Positions 1 to 8,082 of a stretch of DNA of 64,000 nt are shown one piece after another. Position 1 is the stretch's first letter. Every line of letters starts with the position of its first letter. The translations under genes and the position numbers were made by a program. This DNA comes from Streptomyces rimosus (GTDB taxonomy: Bacteria > Actinomycetota > Actinomycetes > Streptomycetales > Streptomycetaceae): the NCBI RefSeq assembly GCF_008704655.1, contig NZ_CP023688.1:6764001-6828000 (forward strand). Direction: 5' to 3'. The notes below the pieces were generated by a model that saw only the letters and a list, made by a program, of their open reading frames with translations, was not told the origin of the DNA and did no database searches.

Positions 1-965
1 TCTTCCTGCTCAAGGACAAGCCGGTGGACGGCACCCGGCCCAGCCCCGCGGACTCCTCCGGCTACTTCGACCACACCCCGCAGAACGTCGGCATGGACTT
101 CCGCCGCCAGGCGATCACCATGCTCGAATCCATGGGCATCTCGGTGGAGTTCAGCCACCACGAGGGCGCGCCGGGACAGCAGGAGATCGACCTGCGCTAC
201 GCCGACGCGCTGTCCACCGCCGACAACATCATGACGTTCCGTCTGGTGATGAAGCAGGTGGCGCTGGAGCAGGGCGTGCAGGCGACGTTCATGCCCAAGC
301 CGTTCTCCGAATACCCGGGTTCGGGCATGCACACCCACCTCTCGCTCTTCGAGGGCGACCGCAACGCCTTCCACGAGTCCGGCGCCGAATACCAGCTCTC
401 CAAGGTGGGCCGCTCCTTCATCGCGGGCCTGCTGCGGCACGCGGGAGAGATCTCCGCCGTCACCAACCAGTGGGTCAACTCCTACAAGCGCATCTGGGGC
501 GGCGCCAACCGCACCGCGGGCGCCGGCGGCGAGGCCCCCTCGTACATCTGCTGGGGCCACAACAACCGCTCCGCCCTCATCCGCGTGCCGATGTACAAGC
601 CCGGCAAGATGGGCTCCACCCGGGTCGAGGTCCGCTCCATCGACTCCGGCGCCAACCCCTACCTGACGTACGCGGTGCTGCTCGCCGCCGGCCTCAAGGG
701 GATCGAGGAGGGCTACGAGCTACCGGCGGGCGCCGACGACGACGTCTGGGCGCTGTCCGACTCCGAGCGCCGCGCCCTGGGCATCGAGCCGCTCCCGCAG
801 AACCTCGGCGAGGCCATCGACCTGATGGAGCGCAGCGAGCTGGTCGCGGAGACCCTCGGCGAGCACGTCTTCGACTTCTTCCTGCGCAACAAGAAGCAGG
901 AATGGGAGGAGTACCGCTCCGAGGTGACCGCGTTCGAACTGCGCAAGATGCTGCCGGTCCTGTGA
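1..965 (+). CDS. glnA2: GlnA2-type glutamine synthetase family protein, C-terminal part
   Basis: The open frame runs in from the left edge (read from base 3, FLLKDKPVDG) to TGA at 963-965, so the N-terminal third is missing. About 320 residues of the glutamine synthetase catalytic domain are present, with the ATP/glutamate-site stretch GPGQQEIDLRYADAL, the metal and ammonium region GSGMHTHLSL, and SNNR-like HNNRSALIRVP. It lacks the DLYxxPPEE-type adenylylation loop seen in GlnA at 51.2-52.6 kb. The location directly upstream of glnE matches glnA2 of S. coelicolor. From the literature as I recall it, GlnA2 and GlnA3 of Streptomyces act as gamma-glutamylpolyamine synthetases rather than as the housekeeping enzyme; that function is transferred by synteny and not visible here. 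The stop overlaps the glnE start (GTGA), suggesting translational coupling. Confidence 0.88.
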   Translation, partial: FLLKDKPVDGTRPSPADSSGYFDHTPQNVGMDFRRQAITMLESMGISVEFSHHEGAPGQQEIDLRYADALSTADNIMTFRLVMKQVALEQGVQATFMPKPFSEYPGSGMHTHLSLFEGDRNAFHESGAEYQLSKVGRSFIAGLLRHAGEISAVTNQWVNSYKRIWGGANRTAGAGGEAPSYICWGHNNRSALIRVPMYKPGKMGSTRVEVRSIDSGANPYLTYAVLLAAGLKGIEEGYELPAGADDDVWALSDSERRALGIEPLPQNLGEAIDLMERSELVAETLGEHVFDFFLRNKKQEWEEYRSEVTAFELRKMLPVL

Positions 966-3900
966 CCGCGCACCCCGCTCCGCAGCATCCGGGGCGGCGC
1001 AGCAGCGCCTTCTCCCGGCTGCTGCGGTACGGCTTCACCGACCCGTCGGCGGCCGGGCGGCTCCTTCAGGCGCCCGAACTGGCCGCCGTACGGGACGACT
1101 CGGTGCTCCTGGAGGCGCTGGGCGCCACCGCCGACCCGGACCTGGCGCTGACCGCGCTGGTCCGGCTGGCCGAGGCGCAGGACGAGGACGAGCGGCAGAC
1201 GCTGCTGTCCACGCTGATCACCGCGAAGCCGCTGCGCGACCGGCTGCTGGGCGTGCTCGGCGCGTCCGAGGCGCTCGGCGACCACCTCGTACGGCATCCG
1301 CGCGACTGGCACTCGCTGGTCACCTACGAGGCGGCCGACCTGCACCCGGCCACGCCCGAGTTCGAGGCGGCGCTCGCCGAGGGCGTCTGGGGCGAGCCGG
1401 GCCGGGAGCGGCCGCGCCCGGACGCGCTGCGCGCCGCGTACCGCCGCTGCCTGCTCGGCATCGCCGCGCGCGACGTGTGCGGGACCACCGACCTGGCCGA
1501 GACCGCCGCCGAACTGGCCGACCTGGCGACCGCGACGGTACGCGCCGCGCTGGTGATCGCCGCCGAGGAGCAGCCCACCGACGCCGCCGCCTGCCGCCTC
1601 GCGGTCATCGCGATGGGCAAGTGCGGCGGGCGGGAGCTGAACTACGTCTCGGACGTGGACGTCATCTTCGTCGCCGAGGCGCGCGACGGCACCGAGGAGC
1701 CCAAGGCCCTCCAGGCCGCCACCCGGCTGGCGGGCCGGATGATGCGGGTGTGCTCCGACGTCACCGCCGAGGGCACGATCTGGCCGGTGGACGCCAACCT
1801 GCGCCCCGAGGGCCGCAACGGACCGCTCGTCCGCACCCTCAACAGCCACCTCGCCTACTACGAACGCTGGTCCAAGACCTGGGAGTTCCAGGCCCTGCTG
1901 AAGGCCCGGCCGATGGCGGGCGACGCGGAGCTGGGCAAGGAGTACGTGGCCGCCGTCACCCCGCTGGTCTGGCAGGTCTCCGAGCGCGAGAACTTCGTGA
2001 GCGACGTACGGCAGATGCGCCGCCGCGTCGTGGAGAACATCCCCGCCGCCCAGGTCGACCGCGAGCTGAAGCTGGGCCCCGGCGGGCTGCGCGACGTCGA
2101 ATTCGCCGTCCAGCTGCTCCAGTTGGTGCACGGGCGCAGCGACGCGACGCTGCACAGCCCGACCACCCTCGACGCCCTCTCGGCCCTGGCCGCCGGCGGC
2201 TATGTGGGCCGCGAGGACGCCAAGGCCCTGGACGCCGCGTACTGCTTCCTGCGCACCCTCGAACACCGCATCCAGCTCTACAAGATGCGCCGCACCCACC
2301 TGATGCCCGAGGACGAGCCCGACCTGCGGCGCCTGGCCCGTTCCATGGGGATGCGCACCGAGCCGGTGGAGACGCTGCGCAAGGAGTGGAAGTGGCACGC
2401 CCGCGAGGTGCGGCGGCTGCACGAGAAGCTGTTCTACCGGCCGCTGCTGGACGCCGTGGCGCACCTGGAGGCGGGCGGTACCCGGCTCTCCGCCAAGGCC
2501 GCCGGCCAGCGCCTCGAAGCGCTCGGCTACGCCGACCCGGTCGCCGCCCTGCGCCACCTCGAAGCGCTGGCCTCCGGCGTCACCCGCAAGGCCGCCATCC
2601 AGCGCACCCTGCTGCCCGTCCTGCTGGCCTGGTTCGCCGACTCCGCCGACCCGGACGCCGGACTGCTCAACTTCCGCAAGGTCTCCGACGCGCTCGGCAA
2701 GACGCCCTGGTACCTGCGGCTGCTGCGCGACGAGGGCGCCGCGGCCGAGAACCTGGCCCGCGTCCTGTCGGCCGGCCGCCTGGCCCCCGACCTGCTGCTG
2801 CGCGCGCCCGAGGCGGTCGCGCTGCTCGGCGCCAAGGACGGCTTGCAGCCGCGCGGCCGGGCCGCCCTGGAGCAGGAGGTGCTGGCCGCGGTCGGCCGCG
2901 CGGAGAATGCCGAGCAGGCCGTGGCGGCGGCCCGCGGCGTACGGCGGCGGGAGCTGTTCCGTACGGCGGCGGCCGACCTGATCGGCGCGTACGGCACCGA
3001 CGGCCACCCCGCCGAGCAGGACCGCGGGCACGCCGCCGACGTGATCGGCGGCGCCGTCTCCGACCTGACCGCCGCCACCATCGCGGGCGCGCTCCGCGCC
3101 GCCGTACGCGACCAGTGGGGCGACACCCTGCCCACCCGCTTCACCGTCATCGGCATGGGCCGCTTCGGCGGCCACGAGCTGGGCTACGGCTCGGACGCCG
3201 ACGTGCTCTTCGTGCACGAGCCGCGCGAGGGCGCCGACGAGCAGGAGGCCGCCAAGGCCGCGCACGCCGTCGCCAACGAGATGCGCCGCCTCCTCCAGCT
3301 GCCGTCGTCCGACCCGCCGCTGCCCATCGACGCCGATCTGCGCCCGGAGGGCAAGACCGGCCCGCTGGTGCGCACGCTCTCCTCCTACGCCGCCTACTAC
3401 CGGCGCTGGTCGCTCGTCTGGGAGGCGCAGGCCCTGCTGCGCGCCGAGCCGGTCGCGGGCGACGCGGAGCTGGGGGAGCGGTTCATCGAGCTGGTCGATC
3501 CGCTGCGCTACCCGGTGGAGGGCCTGGGCGAGGACGCCGTACGCGAGATCCGCCGGCTCAAGGCCCGGATGGAGACCGAACGGCTGCCGCGCGGCGCCGA
3601 CCCGACCACCCACACCAAGCTCGGCCGCGGCGGCCTGAGCGACGTGGAGTGGACCGTGCAGCTGCTCCAGATGCAGCACGCCTGGGCGGAGCCGGGCCTG
3701 CGCACGACCCGTACGCGTACGGCGCTGGCCGCGGCCCGCGACGCCGGGCTGCTCGCCACGGAGGACGCGCAGATCCTCGACGAGGCGTGGGTGCTCGCGT
3801 CGCGGGTGCGCAACGCGGTGATGCTGGTACGGGGCCGCCCCGGCGACACGTTCCCGTCCGACGCGCGGGAGCTGGCGGCGGTCGGCCGCTACCTCGGCTA

Positions 3901-3997
3901 CGAGGAGGGGCACGTCGGGGAGATGCTGGACGACTACCGGCGGACCACGCGCCGGGCCCGTGCGGTGGTCGAGACGATCTTCTACGGGGCGTCCTGA
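962..3997 (+). CDS. glnE: Bifunctional glutamine synthetase adenylyltransferase/adenylyl-removing enzyme GlnE
   Basis: A 1011-residue protein, normal for actinobacterial GlnE. It has the tandem architecture: an N-terminal nucleotidyltransferase domain with GGRELNYVSDVDVIFV (about residues 221-236), its helical GlnD-PII-uridylyltransferase-like domain (KLGPGGLRDVEFAVQLLQ), then a second nucleotidyltransferase domain with GGHELGYGSDADVLFV (about 735-750) and a matching helical domain (KLGRGGLSDVEWTVQLLQ). The GTG start at 962 was chosen because it overlaps the upstream TGA and begins the family-like N-terminus (FSRLLRYGFTDP). The family transfers and removes AMP on a tyrosine of GlnA, which is encoded at 51213-52622. 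The protein is cytoplasmic. Long antisense open frames over this gene are GC artefacts. Confidence 0.96.
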   Translation: MTAHPAPQHPGRRSSAFSRLLRYGFTDPSAAGRLLQAPELAAVRDDSVLLEALGATADPDLALTALVRLAEAQDEDERQTLLSTLITAKPLRDRLLGVLGASEALGDHLVRHPRDWHSLVTYEAADLHPATPEFEAALAEGVWGEPGRERPRPDALRAAYRRCLLGIAARDVCGTTDLAETAAELADLATATVRAALVIAAEEQPTDAAACRLAVIAMGKCGGRELNYVSDVDVIFVAEARDGTEEPKALQAATRLAGRMMRVCSDVTAEGTIWPVDANLRPEGRNGPLVRTLNSHLAYYERWSKTWEFQALLKARPMAGDAELGKEYVAAVTPLVWQVSERENFVSDVRQMRRRVVENIPAAQVDRELKLGPGGLRDVEFAVQLLQLVHGRSDATLHSPTTLDALSALAAGGYVGREDAKALDAAYCFLRTLEHRIQLYKMRRTHLMPEDEPDLRRLARSMGMRTEPVETLRKEWKWHAREVRRLHEKLFYRPLLDAVAHLEAGGTRLSAKAAGQRLEALGYADPVAALRHLEALASGVTRKAAIQRTLLPVLLAWFADSADPDAGLLNFRKVSDALGKTPWYLRLLRDEGAAAENLARVLSAGRLAPDLLLRAPEAVALLGAKDGLQPRGRAALEQEVLAAVGRAENAEQAVAAARGVRRRELFRTAAADLIGAYGTDGHPAEQDRGHAADVIGGAVSDLTAATIAGALRAAVRDQWGDTLPTRFTVIGMGRFGGHELGYGSDADVLFVHEPREGADEQEAAKAAHAVANEMRRLLQLPSSDPPLPIDADLRPEGKTGPLVRTLSSYAAYYRRWSLVWEAQALLRAEPVAGDAELGERFIELVDPLRYPVEGLGEDAVREIRRLKARMETERLPRGADPTTHTKLGRGGLSDVEWTVQLLQMQHAWAEPGLRTTRTRTALAAARDAGLLATEDAQILDEAWVLASRVRNAVMLVRGRPGDTFPSDARELAAVGRYLGYEEGHVGEMLDDYRRTTRRARAVVETIFYGAS

Positions 3998-4022
3998 GGC
4001 GGGCGCCGGGGGCGCGGCGGCC

Positions 4023-4859
4023 TCAGACCGCGGCGACCCGGCGCGGCAGCCGGTGCGGCAGCGCCGCGTACCAGGCGAAGGCCAGGCCGATGCCGAAGGC
4101 CAGGCACAGGATGCCGCCCACCGCGTCCAGCCAGAAGTGGTTGGCGGTGGAGACGATCACCACGAGGGTGGTGGCCGGGTAGAGCAGGCCCAGCACCTTG
4201 GCCCAGACGGGCCGGGCGATCAGCGCGATCATCACGCCGCACCACAGCGACCAGCCGATGTGCATCGAGGGCATCGCCGCGTACTGGTTGGACATCGAGG
4301 CGAGGTTGCCGGAGGCCATCGAACCCCAGGTGTGGTGGACGATGACGGTGTCGATGAAGCCGCCGCCGTTCATCAGGCGGGGCGGGGCCAGCGGATAGAG
4401 GTAGTAGCCGAGCAGGGCGACGCCGGTGGTCGCGAAGAGCGCGAGGCGGGCGGCGGCGTAGCGGCCGGGGTGCCAGCGGTAGAGCCAGACCAGCACCCCG
4501 ATGGTCAGTATGAAGTGCAACGTGGCGTAGTAGTAGTTCATCGAGACGATGAGCCAGGTCACCGAGTCCACGGCGTGGTTGACGGTCTTCTCCACCGCTA
4601 TGCCGAGGGTCTGCTCGGCCCGCCAGATCCAGTCCGCGTTCTTCAGCGCCTGGGCCTTCTGCTCGGGCACGGCGTTGCGGATCATGGAATAGACCCAGTA
4701 GCTGACCGCGATCAGCAGGATCTCGAACCAGAGCCGTGGGGTGCGGGGGGAGCGCAGACGGACCAGCCGGCCACCGAAGGACGCGCTCGGCGCGTCGTCC
4801 TCGGCGGGCGGCGGTACGGCCGTACGGCCGTCAAGAGTCTTCACATGCGCTTCACCCAT
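4023..4859 (-). CDS. PAP2-superfamily integral membrane phosphatase/phosphotransferase (Aur1-like)
   Basis: 278 residues with about six hydrophobic helices. The PAP2 signature is split in the usual way: a PLAPPRL segment near residue 150, the AAMPSMHIGWSLW motif (SxxxH) near 195, and STANHFWLDAVGG (HxxxD) near 245. This arrangement is that of inositol-phosphotransferase/Aur1-like PAP2 proteins common in Streptomyces. The substrate is not visible; lipid phosphate or phosphoinositol head-group chemistry at the membrane is the family expectation. The first about 30 residues are Pro/Ala-rich and cytoplasmic. It is convergent with glnE (25 bp between stops). The ATG at 4859 is the only start near the first helix. 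The neighbouring malR gene lies upstream on the same strand but is separated by 95 bp. Confidence 0.88.
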   Translation of the reverse strand: MGEAHVKTLDGRTAVPPPAEDDAPSASFGGRLVRLRSPRTPRLWFEILLIAVSYWVYSMIRNAVPEQKAQALKNADWIWRAEQTLGIAVEKTVNHAVDSVTWLIVSMNYYYATLHFILTIGVLVWLYRWHPGRYAAARLALFATTGVALLGYYLYPLAPPRLMNGGGFIDTVIVHHTWGSMASGNLASMSNQYAAMPSMHIGWSLWCGVMIALIARPVWAKVLGLLYPATTLVVIVSTANHFWLDAVGGILCLAFGIGLAFAWYAALPHRLPRRVAAV

Positions 4860-4954
4860 AGGCAGACAGTCTGCCAGAAAGGGGTCCGCGGCCGATCACC
4901 CTCCGGTCGGGTCCCGAGCGGCCCCGCGTAGCACTTCAGGGGGAGGGGGAACCC

Positions 4955-6025
4955 TTACGTACGGCTTCCATCCGTATCAGAGGAGACGGCCGGACGGGGA
5001 ATCCGGGCGGTCTTCGGAACGGAGGCGGTCGATCCGCGGACCACCAGCTCCGGGTGGAAGACGTACTCGCTGTGCGGCGCCGGGGTGCCGCCGACCTCCT
5101 CCAGTAGCGCGCGCACGGCCGCCTGGCCCATTGCGGTGACCGGCTGCCGGATCGTGGTCAGCGGCGGGTCCGTGAAGGCGATCAGCGGGGAGTCGTCGTA
5201 GCCGACGACGGAGACGTCCCTCGGCACGTCCAGGCCCTGCTGCCGGGCCGCCCGGATCGCGCCCAGCGCCATCATGTCGCTGGCGCACACCACCGCCGTG
5301 CAGCCGCGGGAGATCAGCGAGGCGGCCGCGGCCTGCCCGCCCTCCAGGGTGTACAGGGAGTGCTGGACCAGTTCCTCGGCGGCGGCCCGGTCCAGGCCCA
5401 GCTGCTCGCGCATGCTGTGCAGAAAGCCCTCGATCTTGCGCTGCACGGGCACGAAGCGCTTCGGGCCGAGCGCCAGCCCGATCCGCTCGTGGCCCAGCGC
5501 CGCCAGATGGGTGACGGCGAGGCGGATCGCGGCCCGGTCGTCGGGCGAGATGAACGGCGCCCGCACCTTGTCGGAGAAGCCGTTGATCAGGACGAAGGGC
5601 ACGCCCTGGCCGCGCAGCTGCTCATAGCGCTGCATGTCGGCGGAGGTGTCGGCGTGCAGCCCGGAGACGAAGATGATCCCGGCGACGCCGCGGTCCACCA
5701 GCATCTCGGTCAGCTCGTCCTCGGTGGAGCCGCCCGGCGTCTGGGTGGCCAGTACCGGGGTGTAGCCCTGGCGGGTCAGCGCCTGGCCGATGACCTGCGC
5801 GAACGCCGGGAAGATCGGATTGTCCAGCTCCGGCGTTATCAGGCCGACCAGCCCGGCGCTGCGCTGCCGCAGCCGTACCGGACGCTCGTACCCGAGCACG
5901 TCGAGCGCGGCCAGCACGGACTGGCGGGTGGTCGCGGAGACGCCGGGTTTCCCGTTGAGCACCCGGCTGACGGTGGCCTCGCTGACACCCGCCTGCGCTG
6001 CGATATCGGCCAGCCGGGCGGTCAT
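4955..6025 (-). CDS. malR: LacI/GalR-family maltose regulator (MalR/Reg1 type)
   Basis: 356 residues. An N-terminal LacI helix-turn-helix (ADIAAQAGVSEATVSRVLNG, residues 5-24) is followed by a hinge and a periplasmic-binding-protein-like effector domain with VGLITPELDNPIFPAF and VVGYDDSPLIAFTDPPLTTIRQP. The sequence, as I remember it, is very close to S. coelicolor MalR and S. lividans Reg1, which repress malEFG and alpha-amylase genes. Here it lies next to a GH13 glucosidase and near malE, and TTGCAA-type candidate operators are present at malE and amylase. A GC-rich hairpin between the upstream glucosidase gene and malR suggests its own transcription unit. A paralogue in the mirrored position is at 12776-13909. 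Confidence 0.92.
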   Translation of the reverse strand: MTARLADIAAQAGVSEATVSRVLNGKPGVSATTRQSVLAALDVLGYERPVRLRQRSAGLVGLITPELDNPIFPAFAQVIGQALTRQGYTPVLATQTPGGSTEDELTEMLVDRGVAGIIFVSGLHADTSADMQRYEQLRGQGVPFVLINGFSDKVRAPFISPDDRAAIRLAVTHLAALGHERIGLALGPKRFVPVQRKIEGFLHSMREQLGLDRAAAEELVQHSLYTLEGGQAAAASLISRGCTAVVCASDMMALGAIRAARQQGLDVPRDVSVVGYDDSPLIAFTDPPLTTIRQPVTAMGQAAVRALLEEVGGTPAPHSEYVFHPELVVRGSTASVPKTARIPRPAVSSDTDGSRT

Positions 6026-6079
6026 GGGTGGGACTGTACCGGTCGCCTCCCGGATTGCCCACGTTGCCCGCACCCACGA

Positions 6080-6107
6080 CGGGCGGGCGGCGCTGCGGGC
6101 CCGCCCG
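6080..6107 (-). terminator. Hairpin between the GH13 gene and malR
   Basis: CGGGCGGGC (6080-6088) and GCCCGCCCG (6099-6107) form a perfect 9-bp stem with a 10-nt loop, 14 bp beyond the glucosidase stop on the minus strand. There is no T tract, which is common for Streptomyces hairpin terminators. It would limit read-through from the glucosidase gene into malR. Confidence 0.5.
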
Positions 6108-6120
6108 CCGGAGCCGCCCC

Positions 6121-7728
6121 TCAGAGCCCCCACCAGGTGCAGGAGTCGCCCGGCAGCAGGGCGGTGTCCCCTTCGGCCGCGAGCGTCGTGGAGGAGAGCA
6201 GCACCCGCCCGGGGCGGGGGAGTTCGACGGCGCGGTCCAGGGTGTTGAGGGTGCACAGCAGGTCGGTGTGGCCCGAGCGGCCGGTACGGGTGAAGGCCAG
6301 CACCCCGTCGGGTGCGTCCGTCCAGGCCAGACTCCCGTCGCCGAGGCTGGTGTGGGCGCGGCGCAGGGCGAGCGCCGCGCGGTACAGCTCCAGGGTGGAG
6401 GCCGGGTCGCCGGTCTGGGCCCGTACGGACAGGTCCTTCCAGGCGCGCGGCTGCGGCAGCCAGCTGCCGCCGGGCCCGAAGCCGTACGCGGCCGTCTCGC
6501 CGCACCACGGCAGCGGCACCCGGCAGCCGTCGCGGTGCCCGTCCTGCCCGTCGCCGCGGAAGAACGCCGGGTCCTGGCGGACCTCGTCGGGCAGATCGGT
6601 GACCTCGGGCAGGCCCAGTTCCTCGCCCTGGTAGAGGTAGGCCGAGCCGGGCAGCGCGAGCATCATGAGCGTGGCGGCGCGGGCCCGCCGCAGGCCGCCG
6701 AGCCGGGTGGTGTGGCGCACCACGTCGTGGTTGGAGAGCACCCAGGAGGTGGTGGCGCCGACCGAGGCGGTCGCGGCGAGCGAGGCGTCGATGATCGCGC
6801 GCAGTGAGGCGGCGGACCAGTCGGCGGTCAGGAACTGGAAGTTGAACGCCTGGTGCAGCTCGTCGGGGCGTACGTACAGGGCCAGGCGCTCGGGGGAGGG
6901 CGCCCAGGCTTCGGCGACGCCGATGCGCTCGCCGGGGTAGGAGTCCAGCAGGCGCCGCCAGGTGCGGTGGATCTCGTGGACGCCGTCCTGGTCGAAGAAG
7001 GGCAGCACCTGGCTGCCGATGAGCTTGGCCTGTTCCTTGTGGCCGATGTCCGGCAGCCCCGCCGCCTTGATCATGCCGTGTGCCACGTCGATGCGGAAGC
7101 CGTCCACCCCGAGGTCGAGCCAGAAGCGCAGGATGGCCTCGAACTCGGCGTGCACCTCCGGGTTCTCCCAGTTCAGATCGGGCTGTTCCGGGGCGAACAG
7201 GTGCAGATACCAGTCGCCGCGTCCGGTGCGGGTCCAGGCGGGCCCGCCGAAGACCGACTCCCAGTCGTTGGGCGGCAGCTCGCCGTCCGCGCCCTTGCCG
7301 GCTCTGAAGATGTAGCGCTGCCGGGCCAGTTCCGGGTCCTGGAACCAGGGGTGCTGGTCGGAGGTGTGGTTGGGCACGATGTCGACGATCACCCGCAGGC
7401 CCAGCGTGTGCGCGGCCCGTACGAGGTCGTCGGCGTCCTGGAGGCTGCCGAACAGCGGGTCGACGGAGCGGTGGTCGGCGACGTCGTATCCGCCGTCGGC
7501 CTGCGGCGAGGCGTAGAACGGGGTGAGCCAGACGGCGTCCACGCCCAGGTCCCGCAGGTACGGCAGGCGCTCCCGGGCGCCGCGCAGGTCGCCGATCCCG
7601 TCGCCGTCGCAGTCCGCGAAGGAGCGTACGTACACCTGGTAGATGACGGCGTCGCGCCACCAGCCCGTACGGCCGCCGGGGGTGTGGACCGCGCGGGCGG
7701 GGTCGGTCGAAGTCAGCTCCTGGGTCAT
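6121..7728 (-). CDS. GH13 alpha-glucosidase (maltodextrin-degrading)
   Basis: 535 residues with no signal peptide, so it is cytoplasmic. Conserved regions of the oligo-1,6-glucosidase/alpha-glucosidase branch of GH13 are clear: WWRDAVIYQVYVRSF at the N-terminus, VDIVPNHTS (region I), [12 protein letters not shown] with the nucleophile Asp (region II), RIGVAEAW with the acid/base Glu (region III) and VLSNHDVVRH with the stabilising Asp (region IV). The ATG at 7728 was chosen over upstream in-frame starts because AGGGA lies about 8 nt before it and the homologous plus-strand copy starts in the same way (TxWWRDAVIYQVY). It is a close paralogue of the protein at 11175-12779. It is divergent from malE, so the two share the intergenic operator region, and presumably it hydrolyses imported maltodextrins. 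Confidence 0.93.
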   Translation of the reverse strand: MTQELTSTDPARAVHTPGGRTGWWRDAVIYQVYVRSFADCDGDGIGDLRGARERLPYLRDLGVDAVWLTPFYASPQADGGYDVADHRSVDPLFGSLQDADDLVRAAHTLGLRVIVDIVPNHTSDQHPWFQDPELARQRYIFRAGKGADGELPPNDWESVFGGPAWTRTGRGDWYLHLFAPEQPDLNWENPEVHAEFEAILRFWLDLGVDGFRIDVAHGMIKAAGLPDIGHKEQAKLIGSQVLPFFDQDGVHEIHRTWRRLLDSYPGERIGVAEAWAPSPERLALYVRPDELHQAFNFQFLTADWSAASLRAIIDASLAATASVGATTSWVLSNHDVVRHTTRLGGLRRARAATLMMLALPGSAYLYQGEELGLPEVTDLPDEVRQDPAFFRGDGQDGHRDGCRVPLPWCGETAAYGFGPGGSWLPQPRAWKDLSVRAQTGDPASTLELYRAALALRRAHTSLGDGSLAWTDAPDGVLAFTRTGRSGHTDLLCTLNTLDRAVELPRPGRVLLSSTTLAAEGDTALLPGDSCTWWGL

Positions 7729-7768
7729 CTGGCATCCCTGTTGAGAGTGGGGCGATTCGGGGCAGAGC

Positions 7769-7801
7769 GTCCATGCATCGTCTTGCAGGGTCCAGGCATC
7801 G
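7769..7801. promoter_or_regulatory. Direct repeat around a CTTGCAG half-site upstream of the GH13 gene
   Basis: GTCCATGCATCG (7769-7780) recurs as GTCCAGGCATCG (7790-7801), a 21-bp period or two helical turns, flanking CTTGCAG at 7782-7788. CTTGCAG is the half-site seen in MalR/Reg1 operators. It lies about 40-70 bp upstream of the glucosidase start on the minus strand and is a plausible operator for that gene. The assignment is inference. Confidence 0.4.
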
Positions 7802-7949
7802 ATCGACGGACGGTCGTCTACGGGATCAACGCGCGGGGCACGGCGGGGTGACGGCCGGTGACCGGCACAAGTCCCAGGTGGGCGGCCTGTTGGGGTGCGC
7901 GGGGCGCGGTGTGCGCGGGCGCCGCCCCCGGCAAACCGTTCCAGCGACT

Positions 7950-7969
7950 TTGCAGAAAGTTGCCGCAAG
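7950..7969. promoter_or_regulatory. Candidate MalR operator upstream of malE
   Basis: TTGCAGAAAGTTGCCGCAAG contains a TTGCAG half-site, a spaced GTTGC, and the inner palindrome TTGC-C-GCAA. This matches the TTGCAG/TTGCAA arrangement described for MalR/Reg1 targets in Streptomyces. It ends 113 bp before the malE ATG; a -10-like TGTTACGTT follows at about 7992-8000. Confidence 0.65.
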
Positions 7970-8082
7970 GTCTTTCGAATTCATTTCCGCGCTGTTACGT
8001 TCCTGTCCGCCATCACAGGCGTTCCGAACGGCCGTACGAGGCGTTCCGGCGCCATCTCGGGCGTTCCCCTGAAGGAGTTCAC

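Noticed and set aside
713..3913. 1066-residue open frame antisense to glnE
   Set aside because: It lies wholly within glnE, has no domain, and its composition (Val/Gly/Arg-rich) is that of an antisense frame in high-GC DNA.
1477..4182. 901-residue plus-strand frame overlapping glnE in another frame
   Set aside because: Arg/Pro/Gly/Ala-only composition and no motif; a frame shadow of glnE.
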